A DNA stretch of 11,857 nt from Bacteroidales bacterium (lineage in GTDB: Bacteria; Bacteroidota; Bacteroidia; Bacteroidales; VadinHA17). Made by a program: the position numbers and the translations under genes. Positions within the stretch are counted from its first letter, which is position 1, and the number at the start of each line of letters is the position of its first letter. The stretch is from contig DOZA01000303.1 in assembly GCA_003518245.1 (NCBI GenBank), positions 1-11,857 of the forward strand, in the 5' to 3' direction. Shown piece after piece: positions 1 through 6,520 of the stretch. The notes beneath the pieces were generated by a model, which was not told where the DNA came from, searched no databases, and saw nothing but the letters and a program-made list of their open reading frames with translations.

Positions 1-8
1 TTTTGTTG

Positions 9-80
9 TAGCGGGGGGAAGATTCGAACTTCCGACCTTTGGGTTATGAGCCCAACGAGCTGCCACTGCTCCACCCCGCA
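9..80 (-). tRNA. Initiator tRNA-fMet (anticodon CAU)
   Basis: This is a 72-nt cloverleaf on the minus strand that delivers formyl-methionine to start translation. Visible parts are a D stem GAGC/GCTC, an anticodon stem TTGGG/CCCAA around loop CTCATAA (anticodon at 46-48), a T stem GGAAG/CTTCC with loop TTCGAAT, and discriminator A at position 9. Three hallmarks separate it from elongator Met and Ile2 tRNAs: the first acceptor pair is a mismatch (U1 opposite U72), the anticodon stem ends in three consecutive G-C pairs, and the D stem has A11-U24. CCA is not encoded, since CAA follows the discriminator, so it must be added after transcription. A promoter lies immediately upstream at 90-121. Confidence 0.96.
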
Positions 81-89
81 ATGTGGCTG

Positions 90-121
90 CAAATATAATA
101 CAGTTTTAGGGACTCACCAAA
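90..121 (-). promoter_or_regulatory. Bacteroidota-type promoter of the fMet tRNA
   Basis: Read on the minus strand, TTTG (118-121) is followed after 20 nt by TATATTTG (90-97), an exact match to the phylum's -33/-7 pattern TTTG...TAnnTTTG. The -7 box ends 9 nt before the tRNA 5' end at 80, which leaves a few-nucleotide leader, as expected for a tRNA gene. It calibrates the other promoter calls in this window. Confidence 0.8.
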
Positions 122-259
122 TAAACAAGTCTATATTTAGGAAGCAATAATGAAACCTGAAAATATTGTACAAGATTATTTTATCTTAATAATAATGGGG
201 AATAGACTGGAATATGTATCCATAAAAGGATCATTATTCTGTAAGCAGAAATAAATTTG

Positions 260-267
260 TATTTTTG
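260..267 (+). promoter_or_regulatory. Possible -7 box for the superoxide reductase cluster
   Basis: TATTTTTG matches TAnnTTTG exactly. The -33 partner is poor: only TTCTG at 237-241, 18 nt upstream. Transcription would start near 273, giving a leader of about 70 nt. A second, imperfect box, TATATTCG at 282-289, is an alternative. Confidence 0.4.
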
Positions 268-344
268 CATCCTGCTTGTATTATATTCGTTTTCTGAAAT
301 AGAGCTTGTTGGATAAAATATTACTCATATAAAATCAAGGATTT

Positions 345-728
345 ATGCCCAGAGTTTTCAAAGCAATTGATATTGATAAAGAACAGAAGGAAATAATGAA
401 GGATTACCTCGACAGACATATGCCGCATGTTATATGTGCAGATGAGGTTAAGAAAGGAAAGATATTCAGGGTGAAGGTAAGAATGGGTGAAAATTATCCT
501 CACCCTGATGATCATGATCACTATATTAGTACCATTCAGCTGTGGAACAGGGAAACACTGCTTGCTGAAACCAAATATTCATCGGGAGCATATGGCAATA
601 AACCTGTCAATGTTGAAGTTGATTTCTTTATCAATGCCCCCGATGTGTCAATGAACTTAACAGCCATGGCTGTATGTACAAAACATGGATTGTGGCAGAG
701 TGAAGAAAAACCAGTGAAGGTTATTTAA
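345..728 (+). CDS. sor: Superoxide reductase (neelaredoxin-like, class II desulfoferrodoxin)
   Basis: It reduces superoxide to hydrogen peroxide without making oxygen, a cytoplasmic defence common in anaerobes; the electron donor (often rubredoxin) is not in the window. The 127 residues form just the catalytic beta-sandwich, with no N-terminal desulforedoxin domain. All five ligands of the square-pyramidal iron centre are present: His25, His53 and His59 (in PHP-x4-HDHY) and Cys111/His114 (in CTKHGLW). The loop that normally reads Glu-Lys-His before the first ligand reads Asp23-Arg24-His25 here, so the Lys that guides superoxide is replaced by Arg. The ATG start has AAGGA 3 nt upstream, close for a ribosome site. 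It is first in a tight plus-strand cluster; the next gene starts 1 nt after its stop. Confidence 0.93.
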   Translation: MPRVFKAIDIDKEQKEIMKDYLDRHMPHVICADEVKKGKIFRVKVRMGENYPHPDDHDHYISTIQLWNRETLLAETKYSSGAYGNKPVNVEVDFFINAPDVSMNLTAMAVCTKHGLWQSEEKPVKVI

Positions 729-729
729 T

Positions 730-1593
730 ATGGCAAAGACAGACACTAAAAAAAGAAGCTGGAGAGACAAATACCGGTTTGCTATTTATAATGATAAGAC
801 ATTTGAAGAGGTGTGGCGGATGCGGATGACCAGGTATAATGGTTTTCTCCTTCTTGTTTTTCTTGTGCTATTTATTGTGGGGGTAACAGTAATGCTTGTA
901 TCATTCACTAACCTCAGGGAGTTCATCCCAGGCTACCCTGATGGAAACACAAGGCGTAATATTATTATGAATGCACTGCGTCTTGATTCACTCGAAAAGG
1001 AACTGGATCTAAGGGATCAGTATTTTGCCAACCTTAATGCTATAATATCAGGCAGGGAACCTGTTGACAGGGTTGCAGGGCAGGATACAACAGCCAATTA
1101 TGAAGATATAACTTTCAATAATTCTGCCGAAGATTCTTTACTCAGGTTACAGGTTGAGCAGGAAGAACAGTACAACCTTTCTTTCATGGCCGGTTACAGT
1201 GAAAGGGATATTAATCTCTCAAGTATTCATTTCTTCCCCCCAGTAAAAGGCATCGTTTCAGGTCGTTTTAATCCACGAACCAAGCATTACGGTACTGACA
1301 TAGTAACCTCACCCAAAGCAGTGGTATCAGCTACACTGGATGGTACTGTAATGTTTACCGGATGGACCATGGAAACAGGCTGGGTTATACAAATACAGCA
1401 TTCAAATAACCTTATTTCGGTTTATAAGCATAATGCCACACTGCTCAAAGATCCGGGCGATACTGTTGTTGCCGGAGAAGGGATAGCAGTAGTGGGTGAT
1501 TCAGGTGAATTATATACCTCGGGCCCTCATTTACATTTTGAGATATGGTATAACGGTGAGGCAGTAAATACTGAGGATTATATACTATTTTAA
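730..1593 (+). CDS. Membrane-anchored M23 (LytM-type) peptidase
   Basis: This is a predicted zinc endopeptidase that cuts peptidoglycan cross-bridges, or regulates such enzymes, in the periplasm. In its 287 residues, a charged cytoplasmic tail (1-36) is followed by one transmembrane segment (about 38-58), a linker likely to be helical and then acidic (75-150), and a C-terminal M23 domain (about 167-287). The zinc ligands are all there: His186 and Asp190 (HYGTD) and His269 (GPHLHFE). The catalytic histidines His234 (YKH) and His267 are present too, so it should be active and not a degenerate activator. It starts 1 nt after the superoxide reductase stop and is followed 19 nt later by dxr, so co-transcription is likely. 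The physiological substrate cannot be read from the sequence. Confidence 0.92.
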   Translation: MAKTDTKKRSWRDKYRFAIYNDKTFEEVWRMRMTRYNGFLLLVFLVLFIVGVTVMLVSFTNLREFIPGYPDGNTRRNIIMNALRLDSLEKELDLRDQYFANLNAIISGREPVDRVAGQDTTANYEDITFNNSAEDSLLRLQVEQEEQYNLSFMAGYSERDINLSSIHFFPPVKGIVSGRFNPRTKHYGTDIVTSPKAVVSATLDGTVMFTGWTMETGWVIQIQHSNNLISVYKHNATLLKDPGDTVVAGEGIAVVGDSGELYTSGPHLHFEIWYNGEAVNTEDYILF

Positions 1594-1599
1594 TATTTT

Positions 1600-1605
1600 A
1601 GGAGG
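1600..1605 (+). promoter_or_regulatory. Perfect Shine-Dalgarno (AGGAGG) of dxr
   Basis: AGGAGG, continued by A at 1606, sits 7 nt before the GTG start of dxr. No other gene in the window has a comparable site, and this phylum generally uses SD sequences little. The site fixes the dxr start at 1613. Confidence 0.75.
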
Positions 1606-1612
1606 ATAAGCA

Positions 1613-2770
1613 GTGAAGCGACTGGCTATACTGGGTTCAACAGGTTCAATAGGAACACAGGCACTGGATGTAATTGAAAATCATCAGGATAAATTTTCCA
1701 TAGAGCTGCTGACAGCGTACAGCAATGTTGATAAACTGGTTCTCCAGGCTAAGAAATTCCTGCCCGATACCGTTATAATTGTTAATAAAGATCATTATAA
1801 TCTGCTTAAAAACAGATTATCAGGCTTGCCCGTCAAAGTGTATGCAGGTATTGAAGCTGTTGAACAGGTAATTGCCATGAAGGGTATAGACATGGTAGTT
1901 GCAGCAATGGTTGGTTTCTCAGGCCTGCTTCCGGTGATAAAAGCAATTGAAGCAGGTAAGGATATTGCCCTGGCAAACAAGGAGACACTTGTTGTAGCCG
2001 GACGAATAATAAATGAACTGGTACTTAAGCACGGGGTGCAGGTTATACCCGTTGATTCAGAACATTCTGCCATACTTCAATGTCTTGCAGGAGAATCGGG
2101 CAACACTGTTGAGAAGATAACACTTACTGCTTCAGGTGGTCCTTTCAGGAATTACTCATTCAGGGAGCTTAAGAATGTAAAGCCTGAGCAAGCTTTAAAA
2201 CATCCTAACTGGGATATGGGGAATAAGATAACAGTTGACTCAGCTTCACTAATGAATAAAGGACTGGAGGTTATTGAAGCAAAATGGTTCTTTGACCTGG
2301 AACCAGAGCAGATAGAGGTAATAATACACCCGCAATCAATTATTCATTCTTTTGTTCATTTTGCCGATGGTTCAATCAAAGCACAGCTGGCCATGCCGGA
2401 TATGCGGCTGCCTATAATATACGCTCTTGGATACCCCGATCGTATAGCCACTGAGCTGCCAAGATTTGATTTCAAAGAAAATAACAAGCTTACCTTCGAG
2501 AAGGTTGATACAAAAAAATTTCGTAACCTTGCACTCGCTTATGAAGCACTTGAAAAAGAAGGTAATTTACCCTGTGCCATGAATGCTGCCAATGAAGTTG
2601 CCGTAGAAGCTTTTCTTAATCATGAAATTGGATTTTTACAAATGACCGAACTTATTGAAGCAATAATGGATAAAACCATGTTTATTCAAAAGCCGGAAAT
2701 AAAAGATCTGGAAGAAACGAACAGGATAAGCAGATTAGCTGCCAGGGAATATGTAGAAAAACAAATGTGA
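1613..2770 (+). CDS. dxr: 1-deoxy-D-xylulose 5-phosphate reductoisomerase
   Basis: It catalyses the committed step of the MEP isoprenoid pathway in the cytoplasm, converting 1-deoxyxylulose 5-phosphate and NADPH to 2-C-methyl-D-erythritol 4-phosphate. The 385 residues are a normal full length. An N-terminal Rossmann domain opens with the NADPH loop GSTGSIG (8-14). Metal ligands are Asp148 and Glu150 in PVDSEHS and Glu219 in NKGLE; Asn215 and Lys216 of that motif bind substrate. The LTASGG stretch (171-176) and HPNWDMG (197-203) complete the family signature, and a C-terminal helical domain follows. The start is GTG, chosen because AGGAGG lies 7 nt upstream and GSTGSIG then falls at its usual distance from the N-terminus. 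rseP begins 1 nt after the stop; dxr next to rseP is a widespread bacterial arrangement. Confidence 0.98.
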   Translation: MKRLAILGSTGSIGTQALDVIENHQDKFSIELLTAYSNVDKLVLQAKKFLPDTVIIVNKDHYNLLKNRLSGLPVKVYAGIEAVEQVIAMKGIDMVVAAMVGFSGLLPVIKAIEAGKDIALANKETLVVAGRIINELVLKHGVQVIPVDSEHSAILQCLAGESGNTVEKITLTASGGPFRNYSFRELKNVKPEQALKHPNWDMGNKITVDSASLMNKGLEVIEAKWFFDLEPEQIEVIIHPQSIIHSFVHFADGSIKAQLAMPDMRLPIIYALGYPDRIATELPRFDFKENNKLTFEKVDTKKFRNLALAYEALEKEGNLPCAMNAANEVAVEAFLNHEIGFLQMTELIEAIMDKTMFIQKPEIKDLEETNRISRLAAREYVEKQM

Positions 2771-2771
2771 A

Positions 2772-4097
2772 ATGACAGTATTAATAAAAATATTACAATT
2801 CATTTTAAGCCTTTCAGTAATAGTTATCATTCATGAGCTGGGGCATTTCCTTTTTGCAAAATTATTCAAGACAAAGGTGGAGAAGTTTTACCTGTTCTTT
2901 GACCCCTGGTTTTCATTATTCAAATTTAAAAAGGGTGAGACAGAATATGGTATAGGGTGGTTACCCCTTGGCGGATATGTAAAAATATCCGGTATGATTG
3001 ATGAATCAATGGATAAGGAGCAAATGAAGAAACCTCCTCAGCCCTATGAGTTCAGGTCAAAGCCCTCATGGCAGAGATTGATAATTATGCTTGGTGGCGT
3101 AGTATTTAATTTCATACTTGCAATGGTACTTTATGTAATAGTACTGTTTTCATGGGGAGAGACATACCTGCCAACAGAAAATGTTAAGTATGGAATAGTG
3201 ACCGATTCTATAGGTCATGAGATGGGTCTTATGGATGGAGATAAGATAGTCTCTGTTGATGGTAATTATATAGAGAATTTTTATGAAATAGTACCTGATA
3301 TAATACTGAATGAAAGAAAGAGTGTATCAGTTGACAGGAATGGTGAGATAGTACAAATAAACATTGACAAGAAGTTTATCCCTCATATTATTAAGGGAAA
3401 GGGAAGAATTGATGCCCGTTTGCCTTTCATGCCTTTTGAGGTTACCGATTATCAGAAAGTGTCTCCTGCACGGGAGGCAGGAATAATGATAGGAGACAGG
3501 CTGGTAGGTATTGATGGGAAACAATTCAAGTTCAATGACCAGTATGTTCATTACCTCGCAGATCAAAAAAGCAGGGAGATAACAGCCAATCTTCTCAGGG
3601 GGAATGACAGTCTGTCAATAGACCTGAAAACAACAGATGAAGGAATGCTTGGGATTGTAAGGGGTACAGCCGGACTATTGGAACTGAGAACTGTAAGATA
3701 CGGCTTTTTCGAATCCATACCTGCCGGTATAACCAAAGGTTTCCATACCCTAAAAGATTACCTCAAACAGTTCAAGCTGATATTTTCAAAAGACACAAAA
3801 GCCTATGAATCACTGGGAGGTTTTATTACAATCGGTAGTATTTTCCCAAGTATGTGGGACTGGCATGCTTTCTGGACCCTGACAGCCTTCCTGTCGATAA
3901 TACTTGCAATAATGAACATCCTGCCTATACCGGCACTCGACGGAGGTCATGTTATGTTCCTGCTGTACGAAGTAATAACCGGTCGAAAGCCAAGTGATAA
4001 ATTTCTTGAATATGCCCAGCTGACAGGAATGATAATACTTATTACTTTACTGTTATATGCAAACGGAAATGATATTCTTCGTTTGCTGAAGAAATAG
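2772..4097 (+). CDS. rseP: RseP-type site-2 intramembrane zinc metalloprotease
   Basis: This inner-membrane protease cleaves single-pass proteins within the bilayer; its relatives release sigma factors from anti-sigma factors and clear signal-peptide remnants. The 441 residues match the family (E. coli about 450). The zinc site is His21-Glu22-x2-His25 in the first membrane segment plus Asp390 in NILPIPALDGGH near the third. Membrane segments lie at about 5-24, 103-126, 366-385 and 417-433. Two PDZ-like regions sit between the second and third: one around GLMDGDKIVSVDG (152-164), one around REAGIMIGDRLVGIDG (234-249). No anti-sigma or sigma gene is in the window, so its substrates are unknown. 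It follows dxr after 1 nt, and its last codons contain the tatA promoter. Confidence 0.97.
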   Translation: MTVLIKILQFILSLSVIVIIHELGHFLFAKLFKTKVEKFYLFFDPWFSLFKFKKGETEYGIGWLPLGGYVKISGMIDESMDKEQMKKPPQPYEFRSKPSWQRLIIMLGGVVFNFILAMVLYVIVLFSWGETYLPTENVKYGIVTDSIGHEMGLMDGDKIVSVDGNYIENFYEIVPDIILNERKSVSVDRNGEIVQINIDKKFIPHIIKGKGRIDARLPFMPFEVTDYQKVSPAREAGIMIGDRLVGIDGKQFKFNDQYVHYLADQKSREITANLLRGNDSLSIDLKTTDEGMLGIVRGTAGLLELRTVRYGFFESIPAGITKGFHTLKDYLKQFKLIFSKDTKAYESLGGFITIGSIFPSMWDWHAFWTLTAFLSIILAIMNILPIPALDGGHVMFLLYEVITGRKPSDKFLEYAQLTGMIILITLLLYANGNDILRLLKK

Positions 4098-4114
4098 TTT
4101 TTTTATTAACTTTG
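4082..4114 (+). promoter_or_regulatory. Bacteroidota-type promoter for tatA, inside the rseP 3' end
   Basis: TTTG (4082-4085, in the last codons of rseP) is followed after 21 nt by TAACTTTG (4107-4114), exact in both conserved parts. Calibrated on the tRNA promoter, transcription would start about 4119-4121, giving a leader of roughly 25 nt before the tatA ATG. This uncouples tatA from the upstream cluster. Confidence 0.75.
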
Positions 4115-4144
4115 TACTGATTATTAATGTAAATAAATCATATT

Positions 4145-4327
4145 ATGAACGTTCTAGCCGGTATGTTTGGCCCTACTGAGATAATTCTTATCGTGCTTGT
4201 AGTTGTTATTCTTTTTGGTGGGCGTAAGATTCCCGAGTTGATGAAAGGTATAGGTCAGGGGATGAAAGAGTTTAAGAAAGCCACAAAAGATGAGCCCAAA
4301 GAAGAAGATAAACTGGAGGAAAAGTAA
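4145..4327 (+). CDS. tatA: Twin-arginine translocase subunit TatA/E
   Basis: This small inner-membrane protein is recruited to TatC and forms the pore or weakens the membrane so that folded proteins with twin-arginine signals can cross. The 60 residues show the family plan: a periplasmic N-terminus, one hydrophobic helix (about 12-24), the FGGRKIPEL hinge (24-32) and an amphipathic helix containing [12 protein letters not shown] (35-46), ending in a highly charged tail rich in Glu and Lys. An internal Met7 (4163) is an alternative start; neither start has a ribosome site. No tatC or tatB is in the window, so TatC must be encoded elsewhere. It has its own promoter and terminator, so it is probably a single-gene unit with some readthrough from rseP and into the lipoprotein gene. 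Confidence 0.94.
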   Translation: MNVLAGMFGPTEIILIVLVVVILFGGRKIPELMKGIGQGMKEFKKATKDEPKEEDKLEEK

Positions 4328-4351
4328 TCACTTCTGAAATATTTTTTACTG

Positions 4352-4376
4352 AGCCTGCACGAAGCGGGCTTTTTTT
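4352..4376 (+). terminator. Rho-independent terminator after tatA
   Basis: AGCCTGC (4352-4358) pairs with GCGGGCT (4364-4370) over 7 bp, with one G-U wobble, around the 5-nt loop ACGAA. A T run to 4376 follows. It lies 24 nt after the tatA stop and only 12 nt before the next start codon. Confidence 0.82.
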
Positions 4377-4388
4377 AACTTATCATAT

Positions 4389-5414
4389 ATGAAAAATATA
4401 GTTTACTTTATTACTTGCATTCTTCTGGCGATTATAACCCAGTCATGTGGTGACTCGGGAGGTGGCCAGGCATTGCTTCCTAATGTATCGGGCAGCTCGG
4501 GTGAGGTGCTGGTTATACTTGATAAAGCAAAGTGGGATGGACCGGTAGGACGTAAAATACAGGAGGTCCTTTCTGCACCTATAGATAAATTACCTCAGGC
4601 TGAATCTCATTTCGACCTGGTTAATGTGAGCCCTTCTGCTTTTGCAAAACTATACCAGACACACAGAAATGTAATCTTTGTTGATACAGGACAGGATAAA
4701 GAAAAACAGATAACTTATCAGGAAAATACATTTGCTTTCTCACAACTGTTAATTAGCCTTCAGGGCAGAAATGATGATGAAGTGATAGATCTGTTGGGTG
4801 AGGAAGGGCAGTCAATAATAAATAAAATAAATATTTCTGAACGCGACCGCTGGATCAGGGTTTATAAACAGTCGCTTAACAGCGTAATATTTAATAAGCT
4901 AAGGGATGAGCATAAAATGAATATCCATATACCAGCCAATTATTCACTTGATGTTGAAGAAAAAGGCTTCCTGTGGTTTTCATATGAAACACCAACGACA
5001 ACACAGGCTATACTTATTCATTATTTTGATCATGACGGGAAAAATTATTTCAATAAGGACAGCATTATCAATATAAGAAACAATATGACCATGACTAAGG
5101 TGAAAGGACCAACCATGGGGACATACATGGTTATCGAAGATATGGTACCTGTAGATTACCGTCTTTTCAGATTCAGGCAAAGAAACTATGCCGAGATGAG
5201 GGGTCTGTGGACATTGGAGAACGGATATATGGGAGGGCCTTTTATTAACCTGGTTACAAAGGACGAAGTGAATGACAGGTTCGTTATGCTTGATGGGTTT
5301 GTTTATGCACCTAATGATAAAAAAAGGGAACTGATGCGTCAGGTGGAAGCTATTATTTATACTGTTAGCTTCCCGGATGAATCAGAAATTGTTATTACCC
5401 CTGATAAGAAGTAG
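4389..5414 (+). CDS. DUF4837 family lipoprotein, function unknown
   Basis: This is a 341-residue protein that I assign to DUF4837, a family found in Bacteroidota with no known biochemical role. The N-terminus is a lipoprotein signal peptide: Lys2, a hydrophobic core (4-16), then TQSC with Cys20 as the lipidated residue, followed by a Gly/Ser-rich stretch (21-38) that acts as a tether. The mature part has no enzyme motif I recognise. It is mixed alpha/beta, begins with GEVLVILDKAKWDGPVG (about 39-55) and is rich in aromatic residues towards the C-terminus. Its start codon is 12 nt after the tatA terminator, too close for a separate downstream promoter, so it relies on readthrough or on a promoter overlapping the tatA end (TATTTTTT at 4340-4347 is a poor match). 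It ends 4 nt from convergent mqnC. Confidence 0.85.
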   Translation: MKNIVYFITCILLAIITQSCGDSGGGQALLPNVSGSSGEVLVILDKAKWDGPVGRKIQEVLSAPIDKLPQAESHFDLVNVSPSAFAKLYQTHRNVIFVDTGQDKEKQITYQENTFAFSQLLISLQGRNDDEVIDLLGEEGQSIINKINISERDRWIRVYKQSLNSVIFNKLRDEHKMNIHIPANYSLDVEEKGFLWFSYETPTTTQAILIHYFDHDGKNYFNKDSIINIRNNMTMTKVKGPTMGTYMVIEDMVPVDYRLFRFRQRNYAEMRGLWTLENGYMGGPFINLVTKDEVNDRFVMLDGFVYAPNDKKRELMRQVEAIIYTVSFPDESEIVITPDKK

Positions 5415-5418
5415 TTAA

Positions 5419-6513
5419 TCAATCTTTTGCAGGTTCATATTTCTGGTTTCTTAAAACAGGATTGAAGCCGGCTTCCCGGATAATAGACTGCAGCTCTTCA
5501 CCACTGAACATATATGATGATCCGGCAGCACTAACCACATTCTCTTCTATCATTACCGAACCAAGATCATTGGCCCCGGCATTCAGGGTCATTAATGCTG
5601 TATCCCTGCCCGTGGTAAGTATTGATGATTGTATATTGCTGATATTATTAAGCACTATCCTGCTGATAGCTATTATTCTTATATGATCACTTATACGGGT
5701 GTTATTGTATACGCTGTATTTCCTTGCCAGCAAAGTGCCTTCATCCTGGAAGGGCCAGGGTATAAAAGTGATGAATCCATAGCTGCCTTCAGGTTTCTGA
5801 GCCTGCAGATCACGTATCTTTATAAGGTGTATTATCCTTTCTTCTATGCTTTCAATATGCCCATACATCATTGTTGCAGAGGTGGGCAGGTTCATTTTAT
5901 GAGCCTCTTTCATCACTTCAAGCCATTCATTTGCTGTAGCCTTGGCCGGAGAAACAATATCCCTTACCCTGTCAACAAGTATTTCGGCCCCGGCTCCGGG
6001 CAGGCTGTCAAGGCCTGATCTTACCAGCTCATCAAGGATATACCTGTATGGTTTCCTTTCCATCCTGGCCAGATGGACAATCTCCGGAGGGCCCAGTGCA
6101 TGAAGCAAAAGTTCAGGGAATTCGCTTTTTAGTTGCGTAAAAAGGTCATTGTAAAATCCAAGTCCCAGGGAAGGGTGCATGCCACCCTGTAGCAATAACT
6201 GCCTGCCACCCTTTTCGAAAAGCTCTGTTATTTTTTGCCTGTATTCATCGATCGTGGTGATATAGGAATCAGGATGACCGGGGGTACAGCAAAAATTGCA
6301 GAACTTACATTGTGAGAAACATACATTTGTAATATTGACATTGCGGTCAATTATCCAGCCAGCATTATTACCTGGCACATGTTTCTCCCTGAGGAGCTTT
6401 GCCAGGTTCATAAGCTCTGTTAAGGGAGATTCCCTGTATAGTCTTACTGCTTCTTCAACACTGAGAGGATCAAGCCTGAGAGCTTTTGCAATTATGTCTT
6501 CCCTGCATTTCAT
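5419..6513 (-). CDS. mqnC: Cyclic dehypoxanthinyl futalosine synthase (radical SAM)
   Basis: MqnC converts dehypoxanthine futalosine to its cyclic form by radical SAM chemistry, in the futalosine route to menaquinone, the respiratory quinone. The [4Fe-4S] motif is Cys65-x3-Cys69-x2-Cys72. Family stretches follow in order: LLQGGMHP, ALGPPEI, LDSLPGAGAEILVDRVRD, TATMMYGH-like TSATMMYGH, FIPWPFQ, GANDLGS and MIEENVVSAAG, which favour MqnC over the related MqnE. I place the start at ATG 6511-6513 (364 residues); an in-frame TTG lies just before it (6514-6516). Two things are odd: extra cysteines Cys75-Cys76 right after the cluster motif, where I expect Tyr-Arg or similar, and Asn about residue 311 where relatives have His (LHxGAND). 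No other mqn gene is in the window. A strong promoter lies so close that the mRNA may lack a leader. Confidence 0.93.
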   Translation of the reverse strand: MKCREDIIAKALRLDPLSVEEAVRLYRESPLTELMNLAKLLREKHVPGNNAGWIIDRNVNITNVCFSQCKFCNFCCTPGHPDSYITTIDEYRQKITELFEKGGRQLLLQGGMHPSLGLGFYNDLFTQLKSEFPELLLHALGPPEIVHLARMERKPYRYILDELVRSGLDSLPGAGAEILVDRVRDIVSPAKATANEWLEVMKEAHKMNLPTSATMMYGHIESIEERIIHLIKIRDLQAQKPEGSYGFITFIPWPFQDEGTLLARKYSVYNNTRISDHIRIIAISRIVLNNISNIQSSILTTGRDTALMTLNAGANDLGSVMIEENVVSAAGSSYMFSGEELQSIIREAGFNPVLRNQKYEPAKD

Positions 6514-6520
6514 CAATTGA

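Larger units (their letters stand above)
81..344. other. Intergenic region between tRNA-fMet and superoxide reductase
   Basis: This is an AT-rich 264-nt spacer between divergently oriented genes. It holds the tRNA promoter on the minus strand and a probable promoter for the superoxide reductase cluster on the plus strand. I see no riboswitch-like fold. A 34-codon plus-strand ORF at 150-254, preceded by AGGA, is possible but unsupported. A 7-bp AT-rich inverted repeat (191-197 with 232-238) is probably chance. Confidence 0.5.

Noticed and set aside
191..238. Inverted repeat AATAATG / CATTATT as a regulatory hairpin or terminator
   Set aside because: Seven A-T-rich pairs around a 34-nt loop have little stability and no T run follows; expected by chance in such an AT-rich spacer.
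5629..6018. 129-codon plus-strand open frame opposite mqnC
   Set aside because: It lies wholly antisense to well-conserved mqnC coding sequence, its translation is rich in Cys, Tyr and His with no family resemblance, and it has no promoter or ribosome site of its own.
6514..6516. TTG as the mqnC start codon
   Set aside because: The adjacent ATG at 6511-6513 is a better start and costs one residue; the TTG is also where the transcript itself probably begins.
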